Shown: piece by piece, positions 13,157-18,997 of the stretch
Layout of the letters: every line of letters begins with the position of its first letter
Numbering within the stretch: position 1 is the stretch's first letter
Virus record (IMG/VR): IMGVR_UViG_3300006790_000128
Location: 1-22,133 of that record
Source: a virus
DNA length: 22,133 nt
Direction: 5' to 3' (one strand)
Position numbers and translations under genes: made by a program
The notes under the pieces: generated by a model
Told to the model about the DNA's origin: nothing
The model's input: the letters and a program-made list of their open reading frames with translations, nothing else
Database searches by the model: none

Positions 13157-13622
13157 TATTAAAAGAAACCACTAATCTTTCTTCGTCTGAATCAAGTTTT
13201 TTTACTTGGTGAGGAATATCTGAAGGAAATAATAATAATTTATTTTTTTTAAATTCATAAGAATAAGAACCAAACGATCTGTCATAAAACAGAGTAGGAC
13301 TTTCCCCTTGTATATAGATTATACCCGAATAATCAGAACCTATATGTGTATGCACATCATGAGAATCATCTTTATTATATAATTGAGCCCAATTATTACG
13401 CAATAATAATTCATGACTATCTAATATAGCTATAATTTGTTGTTTAAGATTTTTTAAAATTGGAAAGTTTAAAACATTTAAATATTGATATGTATTTTTT
13501 TGTTCATTGGTTTGAACATCTTTAACTAAAAATAAAATTTGATTAATGTCATCTACAGATATCTCTAAATCATATTCATAGAATGCGTTTTGATACTCAA
13601 ATGGATCAAAAGAATTAGACAC
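13134..13622 (-). CDS. 2-oxoglutarate/Fe(II) oxygenase-like, HxH type (last gene of operon)
   Basis: The 162-residue protein resembles the small 2OG-Fe(II) oxygenase group of the PF13759 type, which couples oxidation of a substrate C-H bond to decarboxylation of 2-oxoglutarate. Visible features are WAQLYNKDDSHDVHTHIGSD with His91 and His93, SGIIYI on the next strand, FPSDIPHQV with distal His138, and ERLVVSFN with Arg149 in the 2OG-binding position. The usual HxD is HTH here. In this group the H-x-H...SGxxYx pattern is normal, so it is probably active, but the metal triad should be checked. The start is GTG 13620-13622, overlapping the upstream gene by 8 bases. No ATG is available. It is the last gene before the convergent tail gene. 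The substrate is unknown. Confidence 0.7.
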   Translation of the reverse strand: MSNSFDPFEYQNAFYEYDLEISVDDINQILFLVKDVQTNEQKNTYQYLNVLNFPILKNLKQQIIAILDSHELLLRNNWAQLYNKDDSHDVHTHIGSDYSGIIYIQGESPTLFYDRSFGSYSYEFKKNKLLLFPSDIPHQVKKLDSDEERLVVSFNTMKKSKM

Positions 13623-14232
13623 TTCGTAAATTCATCCAAGAAGTTGCAATATATTTTTCACCGGATAGCGGTGAATTTCCTCTATGAACATAGGGAAAAG
13701 CTGCAGGCCAAATAACTATTCTACCTGTTTTAGGTTTTACTCTTTTTGAAAAATGTAAAAACTCTGTTTCTCCACCTTCTTCAACATCGTTTAAATAAAT
13801 AGTATAAACCAAAGCTCTAGGTTCATTATGAAAGCCACGACCATGTTCTACATGCCATACATGATAACCTTCAGTAGGTAATGTTTTCTGTATTTTTATA
13901 CAAGTATAGTATAAATCATTTTGATCATATGCATGACAGACACCTGTGTTTTCAATATAATGTTTTAAAGCTATATCGAAATTAGCTAGCATAACTTTTA
14001 AGTCTTCATGCCAGACTACAACATTTAAATGATTACAGAACAACTGTTGATCCTGTTTATATAAAACAGAAGCTTGTTCATAAGACTGTCTATTCATAGT
14101 TTTTTCAAACTTATCTTGGTGTTCAAATAGTTCGATAGCTCTTTTACATTCTTGTTCTGTAATATAGCCATCATAGACTCCAATAAAATTATTAAGACTT
14201 ACTTCTTTTTTTTGATTAAGCTTTTCCATCAT
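13615..14232 (-). CDS. 2-oxoglutarate/Fe(II) oxygenase-like, HxE type
   Basis: This 205-residue protein has a helical N-terminal half and a prolyl-4-hydroxylase-like barrel. EGYHVWHVEHG (residues 121-131) gives His127-x-Glu129, followed by LVYTIYLNDVEEGGETEF, PKTGRIVIWPAAFPYVHRGN with distal His183, and SGEKYIATSWM, where Lys193 stands where Arg or Lys binds the 2OG C5 carboxylate. YLNDVxEGGETEF...FPxxHRGxxPxSGxKYxxTSW is a clear family pattern also seen in cyanophage oxygenases. Glu in place of Asp in the facial triad is found in some active members. Start codons are ATG 14232 or ATG 14229, and the gene overlaps its upstream neighbour by 17 bases. Substrate is unknown: protein, nucleic acid and small-molecule substrates occur in the superfamily. 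Confidence 0.8.
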   Translation of the reverse strand: MMEKLNQKKEVSLNNFIGVYDGYITEQECKRAIELFEHQDKFEKTMNRQSYEQASVLYKQDQQLFCNHLNVVVWHEDLKVMLANFDIALKHYIENTGVCHAYDQNDLYYTCIKIQKTLPTEGYHVWHVEHGRGFHNEPRALVYTIYLNDVEEGGETEFLHFSKRVKPKTGRIVIWPAAFPYVHRGNSPLSGEKYIATSWMNLRSV

Positions 14233-14776
14233 TTTCTTTCAATATTAATCTATTGTCTAATAACCAAGTCACAACGACTTCTCTTGAACTTCCTGAGTTA
14301 TTATTACAATAATGTTCATAACAATCATGAGGTAAGAATGCGACTAGTTTACCTTTCTCTGTTTTAATATGTTTATCATGTCTTGGAAATATTAAATCTG
14401 CATTAGGGTTATTAGTTAAATGTATTACAGTAGATAATACTCTAGGAAAACCTGGCAATTCATTTGCTATTCCATCACCATGAATATTTAAATTATCGTT
14501 TTCACCATATCTATGAAACGTAAAACCACTATCTTGTAGTCTTGATAGATCTAATTTAAAATCAAATTTTAATTTCTTTTCTACTATTTCATTAAACCGT
14601 TTTCTTAATCTATTATCTATATAAACTAATTCTTTTTTATGATCTGAAAACCTCACTGAATTTCCCTGTCTATTAAATTCATATTCTAATGAACTGTCGT
14701 CCATATGAGGATGACATAAATTGCTAATCTCATCACAGAATTGATCAGTAATAAAGTTTTTAAATTCCACAAACAT
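14216..14776 (-). CDS. 2-oxoglutarate/Fe(II) oxygenase-like, HxD type
   Basis: ATG 14776 (minus strand) is chosen because an AAGGAG ribosome binding site lies nine bases upstream. The frame stays open upstream to 14857, inside the halogenase-like gene, but the internal start gives the usual 17-base overlap. The 186-residue product has FTFHRYGENDNLNIHGDG with His99 and Asp101, VLSTVIHLTNNPNADLIFPR on following strands, LVAFLPHDCYEHYC with distal His155, and SSREVVVTWLL with Arg165. That is a complete HxD...H...R set. It differs from the other oxygenases of the operon in its N-terminal half, so it is not a recent duplicate. The target is unknown. Confidence 0.8.
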   Translation of the reverse strand: MFVEFKNFITDQFCDEISNLCHPHMDDSSLEYEFNRQGNSVRFSDHKKELVYIDNRLRKRFNEIVEKKLKFDFKLDLSRLQDSGFTFHRYGENDNLNIHGDGIANELPGFPRVLSTVIHLTNNPNADLIFPRHDKHIKTEKGKLVAFLPHDCYEHYCNNNSGSSREVVVTWLLDNRLILKENDGKA

Positions 14777-15908
14777 AAGTATTGTCTCCTTTCTTATTGA
14801 CTCCATCATACCATAATCTGATATTATAGCTACTCCATAATCCATAACAAATATCAATATTTGTTTTAATTCTTTCTAATAATTCTTCAAAAGGCATATT
14901 TTTAACATGATCTACTACAGCTTTAAAATCTCCCCTTAAATTATTTCTAGCCATTGATTCAGCATGATGCCAAAAAGAAGTTTCATATTTTGAACCATTA
15001 AGATAATGCCACAATATAAAATTCTCTACTTGTTTTACATGTCTATGTACAGTGTTGTTTGTTTCTTCTTTGTTAATTACTTTGTTCATATAATCTGAAT
15101 ATGAAACTGCACATCTATAGTAAGTATCCATGGCTGTTGCTTCTAACGGCTCTAGAAAAAATAATCTATTACCGTTTAACATTACTCTATCATTTACAAC
15201 AGGTTGTTTTTTTACATACTGTTGAAAAGGAAATTTTTTTACTTTATCTACTCCAAGTCTTTCTTGGAAATCTTTTGTTGCTTCTGCCTCTGTTGTAATA
15301 TTTGAATTATATAAATAACCTAAAGATGTTGTATGAGGTAAAGGAATATAGAAACACCACCCATTTGGATGAGCAATTGTTCTAGTCCATTTAACATCAT
15401 CAGGAACACGAGGTAAGTTAGCAAGCAATGCAGTGTTGAGAGGATTCTTTAACATTTCATAGGTATCATCTAAAGCTCCCGGTTTACCTCTACAGTCAAT
15501 AATAAAATCTGAATCTAAAGAATCATATTGCAAAACATGTTCATCTGTTTCTTTCATTTTAATTTTCTTTTTTAATTTACTACATACATAATCTTGAAAT
15601 GCTGCTGGGTGAAAATGAATAGAATGACTAGTTAAAGCAAAGTCATGAAAGATTTTTTCATTTAATTTACCCCAACCCTCATACATAATACCATGCTTCA
15701 TAGTGCATTGAAAATCTGGATCATCTATTTTGTAATGAAATAATTTATGTAAAAGGTTTGGAAATAATAATGTAGTACCTTGTCCTGTAGGTACAGGTTT
15801 TATATTAGAGTCATACAATAACTCTAATTCTATGTTTGGATTAGCATACGCTAAATACATAGCTGTAATACATCCTGCGTTTCCTCTTCCTAATATCGTT
15901 ACTTTCAT
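14760..15908 (-). CDS. Flavin-dependent tryptophan-halogenase-like protein
   Basis: The 382-residue protein (ATG 15908, overlapping the upstream stop as ATGA) resembles PrnA-type flavin halogenases. The N-terminal Rossmann motif is VTILGRGNAGCITA (GxGxxG at 7-12). GQGTTLLFPNLL resembles the GEAT block. A conserved lysine at 71 (QCTMKHGIMYEGW) matches the catalytic Lys of PrnA. NGWCFYIPLPHTTSLGYLY (182-200) resembles the GWxWxIPL block, and FLEPLEATAM (251-260) matches the EPLEST region with Glu256. Halogenases use FADH2, O2 and halide to make HOCl that the Lys holds. It is shorter than PrnA (about 540 residues), and EATA replaces EST-G, so halogenation is uncertain and flavin oxidation of another type is possible. 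A flavin reductase is not seen. Confidence 0.75.
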   Translation of the reverse strand: MKVTILGRGNAGCITAMYLAYANPNIELELLYDSNIKPVPTGQGTTLLFPNLLHKLFHYKIDDPDFQCTMKHGIMYEGWGKLNEKIFHDFALTSHSIHFHPAAFQDYVCSKLKKKIKMKETDEHVLQYDSLDSDFIIDCRGKPGALDDTYEMLKNPLNTALLANLPRVPDDVKWTRTIAHPNGWCFYIPLPHTTSLGYLYNSNITTEAEATKDFQERLGVDKVKKFPFQQYVKKQPVVNDRVMLNGNRLFFLEPLEATAMDTYYRCAVSYSDYMNKVINKEETNNTVHRHVKQVENFILWHYLNGSKYETSFWHHAESMARNNLRGDFKAVVDHVKNMPFEELLERIKTNIDICYGLWSSYNIRLWYDGVNKKGDNTYVCGI

Positions 15909-16432
15909 GGGCAATATATATAATTTAATTTTGAATTAAGTAAAGTATATGTAGCGTCATTAAATGTCTCAACCAATGGCCACCCGGCTAAATTAAAAGA
16001 TGTATTTAACAACAACGGTACTTTAGTTTTTTTATAGAATGCATTTATCAAATCGTAGTAATTAGGATTCTGATCTCTTTTTAAAGTTTGTATTCTACAT
16101 GTGTTATTAACATGTACTACTGCTGGAGTTTCTTGTTTAGCTTTGTCTTTAGCATGAACTGCAAAAGACATAAAAGGAGATTCATCTAGGCTGCCAAAAT
16201 CAAACCAATCATCTTTATGTTCGTGTAAGATAGTAGCTGCTGTAGGTCTCCACCATTGTCGACCTTTTATTTTATTAATAATTTCTTTTGCTTTTTTATT
16301 TCTAGGATCAAATAACATAGATCGATTGCCCAAGGCTCTCGGACCAAACTCAGACGAACCTTGAAATATAACTACAGGTTCTTCTCTTAAAAGTAATTCT
16401 ACAGCTTCTACTTGATTCTTAATTATTCGCAT
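15905..16432 (-). CDS. Carbamoyltransferase C-terminal domain (NodU/TobZ family), separate gene
   Basis: The 175-residue product contains only the C-terminal (YrdC-like) carbamoyltransferase domain. FQGSSEFGPRALGNRSMLFD (23-42) holds the hallmark GPRALGNRS. RQWWRPTAATIL (58-69) and VPLLLNTSFNLAGWPLVETF (138-157) are the usual later blocks, with Trp in place of the common Glu after LAG. In TobZ and NodU this domain makes carbamoyl adenylate from carbamoyl phosphate and ATP. The N-terminal domain is a separate gene at 16907-17791, with a methyltransferase-like gene in between. Start ATG 16432 follows an AGGA-type site and gives a 14-base overlap. An upstream extension inside the other gene is less likely. 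Confidence 0.85.
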   Translation of the reverse strand: MRIIKNQVEAVELLLREEPVVIFQGSSEFGPRALGNRSMLFDPRNKKAKEIINKIKGRQWWRPTAATILHEHKDDWFDFGSLDESPFMSFAVHAKDKAKQETPAVVHVNNTCRIQTLKRDQNPNYYDLINAFYKKTKVPLLLNTSFNLAGWPLVETFNDATYTLLNSKLNYIYCP

Positions 16433-16910
16433 ATTTAATTCCTGTAAATACTGAAGTAATAGTTTCTTGACCATATGTATTAAGCCATCCATAGTCAGTA
16501 CAATTATCACACATCTTTTTTAAATAAAAATAAGCATTAGGGTCCCAGTTTCCATTATCTAAAATAATAGTTTTTTTATAATTAAATTTTTCAATTAAGT
16601 TTTTAGCTACATCTTTTCTTTTGTATGACATAACCTCACTATTATCGATTAGAACATAGTCTACTCCGTCAAGAATATCTGGAAACATATCAAAAGTTAA
16701 TTCATATATAGAAGCATTGTTAGGAAGATTTTCCATCATCTCTAATCTAAATTGATCATTAGATTCTAAAGATATAACTTGTTTAAATATTCTACTAAAA
16801 TAATGAGTAGATCCTCCGCTTCCAAACTCTAATATAATTTTATCTTTAGTATCTTGTTCAGATATCCATTTTAAAAAAGACCAGGTTAATAATGGTGGAC
16901 CTATTCTCAT
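16419..16910 (-). CDS. Class I SAM methyltransferase-like protein
   Basis: This 163-residue protein has a Rossmann-type first half. DKIILEFGSGGSTHYFSRIF contains the motif I loop EFGSGGST, and KQVISLESNDQF carries an acidic residue at the end of the second strand, as needed to bind the ribose of S-adenosylmethionine. VDYVLIDNSEVM (82-93) resembles the strand 4 acidic block, followed by KTIILDNGNW on strand 5. The EFGSGGST...SLExxxxW/F pattern is common in small methyltransferases linked to sugar and lipid tailoring. The gene lies exactly between the two halves of the carbamoyltransferase, with ATGA overlap upstream and 14 bases downstream. Substrate is unknown. A non-catalytic partner of the split enzyme is an alternative. 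Confidence 0.65.
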   Translation of the reverse strand: MRIGPPLLTWSFLKWISEQDTKDKIILEFGSGGSTHYFSRIFKQVISLESNDQFRLEMMENLPNNASIYELTFDMFPDILDGVDYVLIDNSEVMSYKRKDVAKNLIEKFNYKKTIILDNGNWDPNAYFYLKKMCDNCTDYGWLNTYGQETITSVFTGIKYANN

Positions 16911-17791
16911 ATATAATTTGCAACATACATTGCAACTCCTATCGATGTTCCTGCATCATGTGGTATTGGGTCTACAAAAAAATTTATATTAGGATATCTT
17001 TTAACAAGCTTAAAATTATTTAAACAATTTAAAAAGTATCCTCCAGATAAAATAATATTTTTAGCATTAATAAGTTCTGACTTTTCTATTAGTTCACAAG
17101 TTTCAGCGAAGGTTTCTTTTTGAGCTTTATGTGCTAGTTCAACAGCTGTGTAATCTATCTTATCATATTTTTCTTTTACTTCTGCATAAGGAGCTAGTCC
17201 CATGAATTGTCCATACTCTTCACCAAAGCCAGCTTTAATACTAAGGTTAGCATATTTAAGTCCACCTACTATTCTTGAACTAAGTAGTGAATTATTTATG
17301 TCTTTAAATTCTTTATTGAAACAAGTGCTTCTAGCATCAGAGTAATGACCACAAACAAAAGATATGTTATTTTTATTTACATGCCATATAGTATCAGTTT
17401 CTCGATAACTAGGATAAGAAGATGAATGAGCAGCTCCTCCACCATCTCTAACTAATGCCATTGCCTCATCTAAATTAGAATGGTAAAGCCCAGCTATAGC
17501 ATGGTACTTATGATGATTCTCTCTATCAAATGAATAACCTTTATAATCTAATTTATCTAAAATTAATTTTGGTAATTCTTTTTCTGTTCCATCCCAACTA
17601 GTAATAGCAACAAAATCAAAAGAAAAATTTTTAAAAAGATCTAACCCTTTAACTTCATTAAAGGTTTTTATTGTTGGACCAAATCTTTTTTGTTTATTTA
17701 TTCTTTCTTCATTTACAAACATCTTTATTTTAGAGTCTTCTATAAAGCAGTAAGACATGTGGTGTGATATGTTAATTCCTAATATTCTCAT
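16907..17791 (-). CDS. Carbamoyltransferase N-terminal domain (NodU/TobZ family), separate gene
   Basis: This 294-residue product matches the Kae1-like (ASKHA) N-terminal domain. RILGINISHHMSYCFIEDSK is the usual start, and NEERINKQKR follows. NHHKYHAIAGLYHSNLDEAM supplies the metal motif His93-x3-His97, followed by ALVRDGGGA. QFMGLAPYA, NIILSGGYFLNCLNN and FFVDPIPHDAGTSIGVAMY follow, the last with Asp279 as third metal ligand. All expected motifs of this domain are visible. It ends where full-length relatives continue to the C-terminal domain (at 15905-16432 here). Relatives transfer carbamoyl groups to hydroxyls of antibiotics, Nod factors or, in some phages, modified nucleotides. ATGA overlaps join it to genes on both sides. 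Confidence 0.88.
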   Translation of the reverse strand: MRILGINISHHMSYCFIEDSKIKMFVNEERINKQKRFGPTIKTFNEVKGLDLFKNFSFDFVAITSWDGTEKELPKLILDKLDYKGYSFDRENHHKYHAIAGLYHSNLDEAMALVRDGGGAAHSSSYPSYRETDTIWHVNKNNISFVCGHYSDARSTCFNKEFKDINNSLLSSRIVGGLKYANLSIKAGFGEEYGQFMGLAPYAEVKEKYDKIDYTAVELAHKAQKETFAETCELIEKSELINAKNIILSGGYFLNCLNNFKLVKRYPNINFFVDPIPHDAGTSIGVAMYVANYI

Positions 17792-18321
17792 TTGATAAAC
17801 ATTTGAATAGAAACTCTAGGCATTATTGGACTTAAAACAGGATTAACTTTATGGTTAATAGGAGCTTTTATAATTATTAAAGAATTTCCTACAACAGGAA
17901 TAAAGCCATGACCGTTTTTACTATGGAACATAAGTTCTCCACCATGCTGTCTATTCCATCTACGATTAACATAAAAGGTAGCGCCATACTTCCAGATATT
18001 ATCATCATGCCAATTAATACCTGAACCTTTTTTCATAAAATGAATATTAGTTGACATTTCTTTTACATCTTTAAGTTGATAAAATTGATTAAGACGAGTT
18101 AAAACTTTTAATTTTTCAAAAGGAGCGTAGTTAGAAACAGTTACTCTTTCAGGGGGTACGATGTTATTGATTAAATCATCGTCCCATATACCTTTAGATG
18201 AGTGTAAGTTTATTGAGGCACGTTGTTTAAAAATAGCATTATGAATACCTTGATATGTTTCTTGATCTAAGAAATTTTGTATATAATACAATTGGTCGGG
18301 TATTTGGTATATCAATTTCAT
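17788..18321 (-). CDS. 2-oxoglutarate/Fe(II) oxygenase-like, HxD type
   Basis: This encodes 177 residues from ATG 18321, which overlaps the upstream TGA (ATGA). The frame is open further upstream, but this start gives the same tight coupling as the other operon genes. The barrel shows NIHFMKKGSGINWHDDNIWK with His105 and Asp107, YGATFYVNRRWNRQHGGELM, IIIKAPINHKVNP with distal His157, and PRVSIQMFIK with Arg169. This is a complete HxD...H...R set of the prolyl-4-hydroxylase-like type, here with the common FYxNxxWxxxxGGEL strand pair. The N-terminal part is a helical extension (YQIPDQLYYIQNFLDQETYQ). The function is hydroxylation or another 2OG-driven oxidation of an unknown substrate. Confidence 0.82.
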   Translation of the reverse strand: MKLIYQIPDQLYYIQNFLDQETYQGIHNAIFKQRASINLHSSKGIWDDDLINNIVPPERVTVSNYAPFEKLKVLTRLNQFYQLKDVKEMSTNIHFMKKGSGINWHDDNIWKYGATFYVNRRWNRQHGGELMFHSKNGHGFIPVVGNSLIIIKAPINHKVNPVLSPIMPRVSIQMFIK

Positions 18322-18929
18322 TTTGGAAACCCATCGTGTTTTGAGTGTAGAAAACAATTAATAGCATAACGAGTGCCTTTGGTAATAGGCTCTGTTCCGT
18401 GTATCCATATAGGTTCAGCAGGAAATATCATAGCATCCCCGGTCTTATAAGACTCTTTTATTCTGCCATTAAAGAATGTAAAATCTCCTCCTTCATAGTC
18501 TTCATTTAAATTTAAAGTACAAGATCCTCGAGTTCTCCAATCTACATCAGTATGGTCTTTGATATATTGTCCTTCTTCATATCTTAGTATTCTTACGTTT
18601 TGACTAGCGTTTAAATTATGGTCAGTAAAAGATGGACATATTCCTTTAGCCTTAATATATAATACATAATTAGCTATCATAATGTTAATAAATTGAGAGG
18701 CCGTTTCTAAAGCCCACTTAATATCTTCATTAGGATTTAGGGTTCGAGAAAGATTTATACATTGGAAATTATCTACTTCTCTTTTATCAGTCTCATACTT
18801 ATAGCTTTCTTCAGTAAGATATAATTCAGGGTATTTTTCAAATACTTCTATTAATTTTTGACAGATATTCTTAGGAACTAATCCATTAATCCTATATTTT
18901 AGATCCGATATTTTGTGCTCATAAGCCAT
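18318..18929 (-). CDS. Prolyl-4-hydroxylase-like 2-oxoglutarate/Fe(II) oxygenase (first gene of operon)
   Basis: The 203-residue product from ATG 18929 has a helical N-terminal half and a clear P4H-type barrel. VRILRYEEGQYIKDHTDVDW contains His126 and Asp128, and CTLNLNEDYEGGDFTFF is the usual LNxxxxGGxFxF strand pair. YKTGDAMIFPAEPIWIHGTE contains distal His177, and KGTRYAINCFLHS contains Arg187 for 2OG binding. Every catalytic residue is present, so it is likely active. The open frame extends to 18971, but a promoter-like sequence occupies that part, which favours the inner ATG. As first gene of the operon it may be the most highly made. Substrates of relatives include prolyl residues and free amino acids; here it is unknown. 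Confidence 0.85.
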   Translation of the reverse strand: MAYEHKISDLKYRINGLVPKNICQKLIEVFEKYPELYLTEESYKYETDKREVDNFQCINLSRTLNPNEDIKWALETASQFINIMIANYVLYIKAKGICPSFTDHNLNASQNVRILRYEEGQYIKDHTDVDWRTRGSCTLNLNEDYEGGDFTFFNGRIKESYKTGDAMIFPAEPIWIHGTEPITKGTRYAINCFLHSKHDGFPK

Positions 18930-18959
18930 TAGATTGTATCTTTCATTCTCTATATATTT

Positions 18960-18987
18960 AATATATAACATAAATCATATATTTCAA
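18960..18987 (-). promoter_or_regulatory. Candidate promoter of the minus-strand operon
   Basis: On the minus strand, TTGAAA (18987-18982), a 16-base spacer and TATATT (18965-18960) match sigma-70 boxes at five of six positions each. The site lies about 30 bases upstream of the chosen ATG 18929 and next to the divergent + strand gene starting at 18998. The region is very AT-rich, so chance matches are possible. Confidence 0.45.
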
Positions 18988-18997
18988 AGGTTTTTTT

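Noticed and set aside
13193-13208. CAAGT/ACTTG inverted repeat around a T-run, considered as a terminator
   Set aside because: The stem is only five pairs, the T-run is in the loop, and the stretch is inside a well-supported coding region.
14777-14857. Longer start for the oxygenase gene ending at 14216
   Set aside because: The inner ATG at 14776 has an AAGGAG site at good spacing and gives the short overlap typical of this operon. The extension would lie deep inside the halogenase-like gene.
16433-16510. Longer start for the carbamoyltransferase C-terminal gene, or a fusion with the upstream gene
   Set aside because: The extra residues do not resemble the family and lie in the methyltransferase-like gene. 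The ATG at 16432 matches where the domain begins.
18930-18971. Longer start for the first operon gene at 18971
   Set aside because: No ribosome binding site is seen there, and the segment holds promoter-like boxes. The inner ATG matches the domain start.
18991-18997. T-run just before the nozzle-like gene, as a terminator
   Set aside because: No stem-loop precedes it on the + strand. It simply lies between the AAAGG ribosome binding site and the start codon.
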